Under the pieces are notes generated by a model that had not been told where the DNA came from, made no database searches, and saw only the letters and a program-made list of their open reading frames with translations. A program made the translations under genes and the position numbers. DNA of 6,634 nt from JAZDDE01 sp039714435. Its GTDB lineage: Bacteria > Gemmatimonadota > Gemmatimonadetes > Palauibacterales > Palauibacteraceae. The stretch spans positions 1 through 6,634 of the forward strand of contig JBDLJJ010000135.1 in assembly GCA_039714435.1 (NCBI GenBank), given 5' to 3'. Shown one piece after another: positions 1-6,203 of the stretch. Every line of letters begins with the position of its first letter. The first letter of the stretch is position 1.

Positions 1-75
1 GATCTGGAAATAGGACTGGCTCCCGTCTACATTTGGCGATTCTGGTCCCGAACTTACGGGATCGGAGCAGGCTCT

Positions 76-82
76 GAAAGGA
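76..82 (+). promoter_or_regulatory. Ribosome binding site supporting a TTG start
   Basis: GAAAGGA lies 8 bases before TTG at 91, a normal Shine-Dalgarno distance. An ATG at 86-88 is closer to the site but reads only ATG-GCT-TGA, so it cannot start the barrel gene in the sequence as given. The site therefore favours TTG 91. I found no convincing -35/-10 pair in bases 1-75. Confidence 0.55.
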
Positions 83-90
83 ATAATGGC

Positions 91-837
91 TTGATTGGAT
101 TTCGGTTTTTAAAAGCGCCTTTGCCGGGCATACTGTTCGCCGCCACAGCGTTCTCCCTCTTCCTTCCCTCGATTGCCGAGGCGCAGGAGGAAAGGATCAA
201 TTCACCATACAGGTTTATCGACTCCGGAGGCCGGGTGGGGGTTTTCCTTGGCCACGTAGGAACGCGGCGCGGCAACCTGGGGCTCGGGATCGGACCTTCC
301 ACTGTGGCCGGCGCCCGTCTGCGCGGCCGGCTCAGCAGTCCGCTGTCCATCGAAATCAGCATCGGAGTCGGGTCGTCCGACCGGTCCGTGATCGACCCGC
401 GCGAGCCCAGCTTTCCCGATCCAGTGGATACGGTCAGCGTCACCTGGGCCCTGATTGACGCCAATTTCCAGATCGCTCTCACCGGTGCTCGCTCGCTGCA
501 CCGCTTGCAGCCCTTCGTAACCTTGGGTTTCGGCGTGCTGCGCGGTGTTGGCGAAGACGTCAGCGCGGCGCTGGTCGACCCGTCGGATGCCAGCTTCCGC
601 TTCAGGCTCGGCACGTCTCCCTCGGCGACGTTCGGACTCGGCACCGAGTGGCACGTCGCCAACGGGATCGGCATTTCGTTCGAGATGCGGGATCATCTGT
701 GGCGGATGAAGACACCGGAAGGGTTCTTTCGCCTCGACATACTGGAAATGATCCAGGACTCGGGAGGGCCCGTACCCAGTGACACGGAGTGGACGCACAA
801 TCTCGAATTCAGCGTGGGGGCATTTTACTACTTCTGA
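91..837 (+). CDS. Secreted outer-membrane beta-barrel protein, function unknown
   Basis: This 248-residue protein is probably a small outer-membrane beta-barrel. It opens with a signal peptide: basic residues (R5, K8), a hydrophobic stretch at about residues 11-27, and a probable signal peptidase I site after AEA at 29-31, followed by Q32. The mature part alternates glycine-rich and aromatic strands, for example around LQPFVTLGFGVLRGVG and FGLGTEWHVANGIGISFEM, as in porin-like OMP_b-brl domains. It ends in FSVGAFYYF, and a terminal phenylalanine is the usual recognition signal for barrel assembly by the BAM complex. The start is TTG at 91, chosen because GAAAGGA is correctly spaced and the signal peptide begins there. 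The frame stays open to the left window edge, so an earlier start outside the window is not formally excluded, but no other ATG/GTG/TTG lies in frame. No ligand or specific role can be read. The next gene, fdhD, may begin inside its 3' end. Confidence 0.8.
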   Translation: MIGFRFLKAPLPGILFAATAFSLFLPSIAEAQEERINSPYRFIDSGGRVGVFLGHVGTRRGNLGLGIGPSTVAGARLRGRLSSPLSIEISIGVGSSDRSVIDPREPSFPDPVDTVSVTWALIDANFQIALTGARSLHRLQPFVTLGFGVLRGVGEDVSAALVDPSDASFRFRLGTSPSATFGLGTEWHVANGIGISFEMRDHLWRMKTPEGFFRLDILEMIQDSGGPVPSDTEWTHNLEFSVGAFYYF

Positions 838-1580
838 GGAGGGATCGCGCCGCCGACACACTGCACGCGCCGTCAGAAATTTCCGTCGCGCTGTTCATAG
901 ACGATCAGCCGGCCACGACCTGGCGCTGCAGTCCCGGCCGGCTGTTCGAATTGGCGGCCGGCTGGCTCCTGGGAGAGGGAGTGATCGTGTCTGCGGCCGA
1001 GATCGCCGCTATCGCCGAATGCGAGATCCCGGAACGCGAAACTCAGGAACGCGAGGTTCAGGCAGCGCACGCCGAGCTGGGCGCACCCGCGGTCCGGATC
1101 GACGTACAACTCGCGCAGGGCACTCCGGACAGGCTCGAGGAGGATCGCCGGCGGCCCATCCCACCGGCGAGCGCGGACCGGCCTGCCGCACAAGTCGATT
1201 GGCGGCGTTCCGAGTGGCGGGAGCTGTACGAGCGCATGTACGCGCACGCTCCGCTGCGCGCCGCCGGCGGAGGCGTGCACACCGGGGCCTTTGTTCGAGA
1301 GGATGAGCTACTCGCTCTGGAAGAAGACGTGGGCCGGCACAACGTGGTGGACAAGTTGATCGGCCGGGCTATGCGGGAAGACCTGACGCTGGACGGCAGC
1401 GTGCTGGTCCTGAGCGGCCGGTTGTCCGGCTCCATCGCCGCCAAGGCGGCGCGCGCCGGTCTGGCCGGATTGGTATCTCTTTCCGTTCCTACGTCGCTGG
1501 CAGTCCGGATCGCCTCCCATTCGGGGCTCACGCTCGTGGGCAGAGCCCGACGCGGCGCGCCGCTGGTCTACTCACCGTGA
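789..1580 (+). CDS. fdhD: FdhD-family formate dehydrogenase accessory protein lacking the CxxC motif
   Basis: FdhD proteins hand sulfur from a cysteine desulfurase to the bis-MGD molybdenum cofactor of formate dehydrogenases in the cytoplasm. Family identity rests on the N-terminal LAAGWLLGEGVIV (W59 to E63), GGGVHTGAF (H164), EEDVGRHNVVDKLIGR (from E178), the SGRLSGSIAAKAARAG stretch, and the ending TSLAVRIASHSGLTLVGRAR. Length (263) is close to E. coli FdhD (about 277). The sulfur-carrying cysteine pair, usually CGVCG-like, is missing: the matching region at residues 122-135 reads RPIPPASADRPAAQ, and the only cysteines are C47 and C78. So the fold is secure, but the classical sulfurtransferase chemistry is doubtful. 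The start is uncertain: GTG 789 overlaps the barrel gene by 49 bases and has no clear ribosome site, while CTG 861 would still keep the conserved domain. The stop overlaps the mobA start (GTGA), and fdhD-mobA neighbours make biological sense. Confidence 0.9.
   Translation: MDAQSRIQRGGILLLLRRDRAADTLHAPSEISVALFIDDQPATTWRCSPGRLFELAAGWLLGEGVIVSAAEIAAIAECEIPERETQEREVQAAHAELGAPAVRIDVQLAQGTPDRLEEDRRRPIPPASADRPAAQVDWRRSEWRELYERMYAHAPLRAAGGGVHTGAFVREDELLALEEDVGRHNVVDKLIGRAMREDLTLDGSVLVLSGRLSGSIAAKAARAGLAGLVSLSVPTSLAVRIASHSGLTLVGRARRGAPLVYSP
836..844 (+). promoter_or_regulatory. Strong Shine-Dalgarno-like sequence without a standard start codon after it
   Basis: GAGGAGGGA overlaps the TGA stop of the barrel gene (835-837) and would pair well with the 16S rRNA 3' end. 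No ATG, GTG or TTG in any frame follows within a usable distance. In the fdhD frame the only near candidates are CTG at 861, about 17 bases away, and ATT at 879. It may drive fdhD from an unusual start, assist reinitiation after the barrel stop, or be chance. Confidence 0.35.
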
Positions 1581-2215
1581 GTTCGGCGCGGGCGGACCGG
1601 GTGCTGGGCGTCATCCTCGCCGGCGGAGACAACCGGCGCTACGGAGGCCGGCACAAGGCTCTGGATACGATCGGAGGCCGGCGGATTCTGGATCGGCTCA
1701 TCTCCTCGCTGTCTCCCGTATGCGGCGAGACGGTCATCGTCGCCAACGTGCTGGCGGCCTATGAGGGAGCGGGGCACGAAGTCCGGCCTGACCTGGTACC
1801 TGGACTGGGAGCCCTGGGCGGGTTGCACACGGCCGTGTTCTGGGCCGCGGAGTCGGGCTGCGATGCGGCGCTGGTCGTCGCCTGCGACATGCCGTTTGTG
1901 CCTGAGAGCCTGCTGCGCCTGCTGGCCGAACGCGCCGGGCGGGCCGGCGTGATCGTGCCCGAAAGCAACAGTCGGCGCGGATTCGAACCGCTGTGCGCCG
2001 CATACGGAGTGGACTGCGAGCCGGCGATCGCGGCGGCTCTGGAAGCGGGCGATCGGGCCGTCGTCTCCTTCTTCGATGCCGTCCCGGTCGAGGTGCTGGA
2101 CTCGGAGCTGATCGCCGAACACGGAGATCCGGGCGTTATGTTCCTGAACGTGAACCGGCCGCAAGACGTTGACAGTGCGGAACGAGTCATAGCGACGGAG
2201 AGATCGAGACAATGA
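1577..2215 (+). CDS. mobA: Molybdenum cofactor guanylyltransferase MobA
   Basis: MobA transfers GMP from GTP to Mo-molybdopterin, making the guanine dinucleotide form of the cofactor used by DMSO-reductase-family enzymes such as formate dehydrogenases and nitrate reductases. It acts in the cytoplasm. The 212-residue protein has the nucleotide-binding N-terminus ILAGGDNRRYGGRHKAL (glycine loop at 14-17, K27), then PGLGALGGLHTAV (the GPLGG-type loop), ACDMPF with the probable metal-binding D104, and the late NVN motif at 191-193 typical of MobA. Small departures from the usual LAGG-x-S-x-RMG-x-DK pattern are Y22 for Met and H26 for Asp. Length is near the family norm of about 190-200. The start is GTG 1577, inside the fdhD stop (4-base overlap) and without its own clear ribosome site, so translation is likely coupled to fdhD. 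Other NTP-transferases such as the MobA-like MocA are possible, but the NVN ending and the FdhD neighbour favour MobA. Confidence 0.9.
   Translation: MSSARADRVLGVILAGGDNRRYGGRHKALDTIGGRRILDRLISSLSPVCGETVIVANVLAAYEGAGHEVRPDLVPGLGALGGLHTAVFWAAESGCDAALVVACDMPFVPESLLRLLAERAGRAGVIVPESNSRRGFEPLCAAYGVDCEPAIAAALEAGDRAVVSFFDAVPVEVLDSELIAEHGDPGVMFLNVNRPQDVDSAERVIATERSRQ
2197..2202 (+). promoter_or_regulatory. Ribosome binding site of dacB
   Basis: GGAGAG lies within the 3' end of mobA, 9 bases before ATG 2212. It supports the ATG that overlaps the mobA stop (ATGA), giving dacB its own ribosome entry besides coupling. Confidence 0.55.
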
Positions 2216-3807
2216 CCATACCTCAGCCGTGCCGCGTCGCGGGTGGTGTCGCGGCCGCCTGGATCCTGGCGTTCGGAGCGCCCCAGCAGGCGCTCGCCCA
2301 GGTGGCCACGCCGGTAACTCCGGCTTTAGAGCTGGTTCCAGAATTGGCCGCTCCGGCAGACGGCCGAATGCTGTCCAGTCCGGCCGATCTGGCCGCCCGC
2401 CTCGAGCAGCTGTTGCAGGACCCGGCCCTCCTGCCCGCTCACACCGGGCTGTCTGTCGAAGTCGCCGAGACGGGCCAGGTGCTGTTCCGTCACCACGCCG
2501 CCAAGCGCTTCGTTCCGGCCAGCAACACCAAGATCGTGAGCGCCGCCGTCGCCCTGGCCGAGCTGGGCGCCGACTACACCTGGACCACCCGCTTGCTGGC
2601 TGACGGACCCATCGTGGACGGAACGCTGAACGGAAATCTGTGGATCGTCGGCGGAGGCGACCCCCACCTGACCAGAGACAGCCTGCTCGCCTGGCCCGAA
2701 CTGCTGCGGCAGGCCGGAATCGAGCGCATCCAGGGAGCCGTGATCGGAGACGATTTGGCTTTTGAGGATCCGCAGTGGGGCGCCGGCTGGATGTGGGACG
2801 ATCTCTACGCAAGCTGGGGCTCGGGCGTGAGCGCGTTGCAACTCAGCCCGAACCGGGTACGCGGCGGAGTGGTCGCGGGCGCCGCGCTGGGATCCCCCGC
2901 CACCCTGTTTCAGAGTACGGAAGGGCCGGTCGTCCCCATCATCAACCGTGTCCGGACCGGCGCTCCGGGATCGGAAGTGCGGCTCCGTTTCATGCCTCCA
3001 CCGGAGGGCGGCACCGTGGAGCTGGTTGGCTGGGTTCCGCTCAGCCCGGATACGACGCGGCTGTCGATAGCTACACCGCACCCCACCATGTACCTGCTGG
3101 ATTTTGTCGGAGAAATGCTGCGTCTTGAGGGCATCACCGTGGACAGCGGGTGGAGGCGGGCGGAGCCGGACGAAGAGCCGGCGCAGGTATTCTGGAGCCA
3201 TGATGTCATATCCGAGCCGTTGTCCCGAGTCCTGGACCTGGTCCTGAAGCCGAGCGACAACCAGATGGCTGAGACCCTTCTGCTCACCCTGGGGCTGGAG
3301 GAAGGCAAGGCGGGTACCGCCGAGGAGGGACTCGAAGTCGTTTCTGACCGGCTGGCACGCTGGGGCATTGCGCCTGACGCGGTGGAGCTCACGGACGGAT
3401 CTGGCATGTCCCGCTACAACCAGGTCACGCCCGACGCACTGGTCCGGCTGCTTCGCGCCGTATGGAGACGGGCCGACTTTCCGGTCTTCTATAGCGCTCT
3501 TCCGGTGGCCGGCGTCGACGGTACTCTCCAGCGCCGCATGATCCGGACTCCTGCCGAGCGTAACGCGACCGCCAAGACTGGCTCTTTGAGCGCTGTGCGT
3601 GCTCTGTCCGGCTACTTGACGGCGGGAGACGGTTCGACGCTCGTGTTCTCGCTCCTGATCAACGGGTATGCGGCGCCAGGCTCCGTGGCTACGGCGATCG
3701 AAGACCTGCTCGTGGAGCAGCTCTCACTTTACCGGCGGGCCGTCCCTCCGGGCTGGCCGGGTGACCTGGATGCGGTGGAAGCGCAGCGCGGCGGGCTGGG
3801 CGAGTGA
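2212..3807 (+). CDS. dacB: D-alanyl-D-alanine carboxypeptidase/endopeptidase, PBP4 (DacB) type
   Basis: Class C penicillin-binding protein of the peptidase S13 family. These periplasmic enzymes remove the terminal D-Ala of peptidoglycan stem peptides and cut peptide cross-links during wall remodelling. All three active-site motifs are present: SNTK at 104-107 (nucleophile S104, K107), SDN at 348-350 and KTG at 455-457. The 244-residue gap between the first two serines reflects the extra domains inserted in PBP4-type enzymes, and by recollection equals that in E. coli PBP4 (S62 to S306). A signal peptide covers about residues 1-29 (hydrophobic AWILAFGA, cleavage after ALA before Q30), although its n-region has only one arginine. 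At 531 residues it is longer than E. coli PBP4 (about 477) and near actinobacterial members. The start ATG 2212 overlaps the mobA stop by four bases. It is probably active, since no key residue is missing. Its place behind Mo-cofactor genes looks like operon packing rather than shared function. Confidence 0.94.
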   Translation: MTIPQPCRVAGGVAAAWILAFGAPQQALAQVATPVTPALELVPELAAPADGRMLSSPADLAARLEQLLQDPALLPAHTGLSVEVAETGQVLFRHHAAKRFVPASNTKIVSAAVALAELGADYTWTTRLLADGPIVDGTLNGNLWIVGGGDPHLTRDSLLAWPELLRQAGIERIQGAVIGDDLAFEDPQWGAGWMWDDLYASWGSGVSALQLSPNRVRGGVVAGAALGSPATLFQSTEGPVVPIINRVRTGAPGSEVRLRFMPPPEGGTVELVGWVPLSPDTTRLSIATPHPTMYLLDFVGEMLRLEGITVDSGWRRAEPDEEPAQVFWSHDVISEPLSRVLDLVLKPSDNQMAETLLLTLGLEEGKAGTAEEGLEVVSDRLARWGIAPDAVELTDGSGMSRYNQVTPDALVRLLRAVWRRADFPVFYSALPVAGVDGTLQRRMIRTPAERNATAKTGSLSAVRALSGYLTAGDGSTLVFSLLINGYAAPGSVATAIEDLLVEQLSLYRRAVPPGWPGDLDAVEAQRGGLGE

Positions 3808-3816
3808 GCAGAGCGT

Positions 3817-4047
3817 ATGCTTGAGATAAGGCCCAATTGTGAGCGGTGCGACGTCGACCTCCGGCCCGATTCCATGCAGGCGATGGTGTGCAGCTTCGAA
3901 TGCACCTTCTGCGCTGAGTGTGTGGCGCAGATGGAGGGGGTGTGTCCGAATTGTGGGGGCGAGCTGGTCCGGCGGCCGGTTCGTCCAGCCGCCTTGCTCG
4001 AGAAATACCCGGCCTCGACGGAGCGGATCACGGCCCAGGCTGAGTAG
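3817..4047 (+). CDS. DUF1272 family small cysteine-rich protein, probable zinc binding
   Basis: This 76-residue protein matches the DUF1272 pattern as I remember it: MLEIRPNCERC at the start, then CSFECTFCAEC, then GVCPNCGGELVRRPVRP. It has eight cysteines arranged C8-x2-C11, C25-x3-C29-x2-C32-x2-C35, C43-x2-C46, which suits two zinc sites in a treble-clef or zinc-ribbon-like fold. There is no signal peptide or membrane segment, so it should be cytoplasmic. The molecular function of the family is not known to me. Start ATG 3817 comes 9 bases after the dacB stop, with only a weak purine stretch (GCAGAGCG) before it. The last 20 or so residues lie beyond the cysteine core and look unstructured. 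Confidence 0.85.
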   Translation: MLEIRPNCERCDVDLRPDSMQAMVCSFECTFCAECVAQMEGVCPNCGGELVRRPVRPAALLEKYPASTERITAQAE

Positions 4048-4064
4048 GTTCACGCAGTCCGACC

Positions 4065-4072
4065 GGAGGTGA
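4065..4072 (+). promoter_or_regulatory. Near-perfect Shine-Dalgarno that decides the acyltransferase start
   Basis: GGAGGTGA matches the full anti-Shine-Dalgarno complement. The GTG at 4069 and ATG at 4072 lie within or right against it, too close to be used. The in-frame GTG at 4081 sits 8 bases beyond and is the best start. The site is in the 33-base gap after the DUF1272 gene. Confidence 0.7.
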
Positions 4073-4080
4073 TGAGAATC

Positions 4081-5406
4081 GTGTGGTCGCGCGCCCAGCA
4101 GTTGGCAGCTCAGACGCCGGATTCCCGCAATCGCCACGTGGACTTCCTGCGTGCCGTTTCCATCATGATCGTGGTGTTCGGGCACTGGACCCTTTCCGCC
4201 ATATACATCGAGGGCGGCGAACTTCAGTTGGCCAATATGCTGCAGATCGAGCCCTGGACCCGGTGGCTGACGTGGGTATTTCAGGTCATGCCCGTGTTCT
4301 TCATTGTGGGAGGCTATTCCAACGCGGCCTCCTGGGAGGCGGCCCGGCGAAAGGGCGAGGCCTACGGTCTGTGGACCGCTACGAGGCTCAAGCGGCTCAT
4401 CGGCCCGGTCGTACCTCTGGTACTGGCCTGGGCGGCGATCGGAATCATCGCCCACCAGGCCGGCGTCCATCCCGAGATGATTCGGGTCGGCTCTCAATTG
4501 GCGCTCATTCCGACCTGGTTCCTGGCCGTGTACGTAATGGTCGTAGTAGCGGCCCCGGGCACCCACTGGGCCTGGCGCCGTTTCGGGATGCTTTCGTTCT
4601 GGGCCTTCGCGGCCGGAGCCGTGGCAGTCGATACGGTCGCGTTCTCGATGGACCTGGGCGGCCTGCGCTGGCTGAACTACGCCTTCATATGGCTGGGCGT
4701 GCACCACTTCGGCTACGCGTGGAAGGACGGGCGGATTGGGGGACCGGGGCGCGCGCTCCTGTGGGCGGCGGGCGGACTCGCGGTCCTCGTGTTCCTGGTC
4801 CGCTTCGCCTCTTACCCGGTCAGCATGATCACCGTCCCCGGCGCCGAAGTATCGAACAGCCGGCCCCCGACGCTGGCTCTCATGGCACTGGGCGTATTTC
4901 ACGGCGGGCTGTTGCTGGCGGTCGAGGCGCCCGTTCGGCGCTGGCTGGGGCGGCTGGGGCCGTGGACGGCGACTGTCATGGTCAACGGCACGATCATGAC
5001 CCTGTACCTGTGGCACGTCACGGTGATGGTGCTGATGGTGGGTCTGGCCAACCTTATGGGTGGCGTAGGCCTGGGCCTCCAGCCCGGTACGGCCGCCTGG
5101 TGGCTGACCCGGCTACCGTGGACAGTGGTCTTGCTGGGAGTCCTGGCTCTCTTCGTCGGTGTGTTCGGCCGTTTCGAACAGGTTTCGCGGAAGGGGCCCG
5201 GCGACGCCCTGCCTACCTGGAGAGTGGCCGGCGGGGCGGCCGGCGTGGGCTTCGGGCTCGCGCTGCTCGCCCTTAACGGAATCGGCGGCGACGGCCTACT
5301 GGGCATCCGAATCGAGGCGGTCGCCGCTGCTCTGGTTGGCGCGGCCATGATCCTCTGGCCGCGCCTCGGCCGAGCCCCTCAGCCACCGGCGGCCGATGCA
5401 GTTTAA
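4081..5406 (+). CDS. Acyltransferase-3 family integral membrane protein
   Basis: Member of the acyltransferase 3 family (Pfam PF01757, OafA/NodX/ExoZ-like). These inner-membrane proteins move acyl groups, often acetyl, onto sugars, lipids or other envelope molecules. The signature is near the N-terminus: HVDFLRAVSIMIVVFGHW contains R24 and H35 in the family's R-x10-H arrangement. It is followed by QVMPVFFIVGGYSNAASW and then the basic TRLKRLIGPVVP, matching the usual 'FFxxSGF...RRxxRI' part. Roughly ten to twelve hydrophobic segments run to the C-terminus, including TLALMALGVFHGGLLLAV and IMTLYLWHVTVMVLMVG. No periplasmic SGNH domain is attached. Using GTG 4081, chosen for its spacing behind GGAGGTGA, the protein has 441 residues; upstream GTG 4069 or ATG 4072 would add three or four. 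The acyl acceptor cannot be told from sequence. A wall, lipid or glycan target would fit the dacB gene upstream, but this is inference. It overlaps the next gene by 11 bases. Confidence 0.88.
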   Translation: MWSRAQQLAAQTPDSRNRHVDFLRAVSIMIVVFGHWTLSAIYIEGGELQLANMLQIEPWTRWLTWVFQVMPVFFIVGGYSNAASWEAARRKGEAYGLWTATRLKRLIGPVVPLVLAWAAIGIIAHQAGVHPEMIRVGSQLALIPTWFLAVYVMVVVAAPGTHWAWRRFGMLSFWAFAAGAVAVDTVAFSMDLGGLRWLNYAFIWLGVHHFGYAWKDGRIGGPGRALLWAAGGLAVLVFLVRFASYPVSMITVPGAEVSNSRPPTLALMALGVFHGGLLLAVEAPVRRWLGRLGPWTATVMVNGTIMTLYLWHVTVMVLMVGLANLMGGVGLGLQPGTAAWWLTRLPWTVVLLGVLALFVGVFGRFEQVSRKGPGDALPTWRVAGGAAGVGFGLALLALNGIGGDGLLGIRIEAVAAALVGAAMILWPRLGRAPQPPAADAV

Positions 5407-6073
5407 CCCTGAAATCACCGAACTGACCACAGCCGCGACCGACGCTGCCATCGCGCTGATCGCGATTCTGATCGTGCTCGTCCTGCAGAGGCGGCGCGCC
5501 GACTACCCGCTCAAGGTCGGCCTCTGGTCCCTGATATTCGGCCTTCTGGCGATCGGATCCGCCCTGGGCGCCGTCGTACATGGTTTCGTATTGCCGGAGA
5601 AAGTCTGGCTCGGGCTCTGGCAGCCCCTGTATCTCTCCCTGGGTATAACCGTGGCTCTGTTCGTCGTAGGCGCCGTCTACGACTGGAGCGGAGAGCGGCT
5701 GGCCCGCCGCCTGTTGCTGCCGGCCGTGATCGGCGGCGTACTGTTCTATGGCATGATGGTAGTCCTCGGCGGCGCCTTCCTGTTCTTCGTCCTGTACGAG
5801 GCGCTGGCCATGGCGACAGCGCTGGTACTCTACCTTCTGGTGTGGGCCAGGAAGACGCTGCCCGGCGCGTGGTTGATGGCGGCAGGCGTCGGACTGACGA
5901 TGGCTGCGGCCGCGGTACAGGCGAGCGACCTCGCCCTTACGATCATCTGGCCGATCGACCACAACGGCCTATTCCATCTCGTTCAGATCGCGGCAATGCT
6001 GGTGCTGGCCGCGGGACTGCTGGCCGGGACCGGGGAGCCGCAACGCACGGGAAGTCACCGTCCCGTCTCGTAA
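5396..6073 (+). CDS. Seven-helix membrane protein, function unknown (possibly DUF6962-like)
   Basis: This 225-residue protein is almost entirely hydrophobic. I count about seven membrane segments, near residues 12-30, 41-62, 73-96, 106-126, 127-150, 158-176 and 190-210, with no cleavable signal peptide. Polar residues inside or at the edges of helices stand out: a histidine in ALGAVVHGF after the second helix, and DHNGLFHLVQ just before the last. The second resembles an 'NHNDxYHVxQ' ending I recall from DUF6962-type proteins, distantly reminiscent of the alkaline ceramidase-like (CREST) hydrolases whose membrane histidines bind zinc. This is a weak memory match, not an assignment. The start ATG 5396 lies 11 bases inside the acyltransferase end, in another frame, with only a poor ribosome site (GGCGG), so translation is probably coupled. 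The pairing suggests a shared membrane or lipid-related role. It is the last gene before a 130-base gap. Confidence 0.75.
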   Translation: MQFNPEITELTTAATDAAIALIAILIVLVLQRRRADYPLKVGLWSLIFGLLAIGSALGAVVHGFVLPEKVWLGLWQPLYLSLGITVALFVVGAVYDWSGERLARRLLLPAVIGGVLFYGMMVVLGGAFLFFVLYEALAMATALVLYLLVWARKTLPGAWLMAAGVGLTMAAAAVQASDLALTIIWPIDHNGLFHLVQIAAMLVLAAGLLAGTGEPQRTGSHRPVS

Positions 6074-6125
6074 AACAACCCCACAGCTGGTCGGACACTA
6101 CCCCACACCGATTCGCAGGCGAGTC

Positions 6126-6156
6126 CCGACAGAGGCGTCCGGGCCACCCGTATAAG
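6126..6156 (+). promoter_or_regulatory. Weak candidate promoter for the ompW-like gene
   Basis: TATAAG at 6151-6156 resembles a -10 box. CCGACA at 6126-6131 shares four bases with the -35 consensus, but the 19-base spacer is long. The 130-base gap before the OmpW gene is the largest clear intergenic space in the window, so a promoter is expected around here. No operator or riboswitch was recognised in the gap. Confidence 0.25.
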
Positions 6157-6192
6157 CTGCTTGGCAACAGTGAATTATCGGACGACGACCTC

Positions 6193-6198
6193 GGAGAG
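6193..6198 (+). promoter_or_regulatory. Ribosome binding site of the ompW-like gene
   Basis: GGAGAG lies five bases before ATG 6204, a usable if short distance, and supports that ATG, which also begins the signal peptide. Confidence 0.6.
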
Positions 6199-6203
6199 TT
6201 ACC

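Noticed and set aside
33..60. Possible promoter TTGGCG with a downstream -10 box before the barrel gene
   Set aside because: The position 17 bases downstream reads ACGGGA-like sequence, far from TATAAT, so there is no convincing pair.
1..75. Tail of an upstream gene ending at TGA 75-77
   Set aside because: The frame is open for only about 25 codons from the window edge and shows no recognisable motif, so no gene can be claimed.
1642..1682. Direct repeat CGGAGGCCGGC at 1642-1652 and 1672-1682
   Set aside because: Both copies encode GGR within MobA, and similar GGCCGG-rich strings are common in this GC-rich window, so chance and codon use explain it.
1568..2812. Long open frame on the minus strand (about 414 codons)
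   Set aside because: It is antisense to mobA and dacB, whose motifs are unmistakable. Its arginine-rich, low-complexity composition marks it as a shadow.
3724..5016. Long open frame on the minus strand (about 430 codons)
   Set aside because: It runs antisense across dacB, DUF1272 and the acyltransferase, is rich in His/Arg/Pro/Gly with no recognisable motif, and is typical of shadow frames in high-GC DNA.
6110..6125. Hairpin GATTCG-CAGG-CGAGTC as a terminator after the 7-helix gene
   Set aside because: The stem is only six pairs with one G-T, and no run of T follows, so it does not look like an intrinsic terminator.
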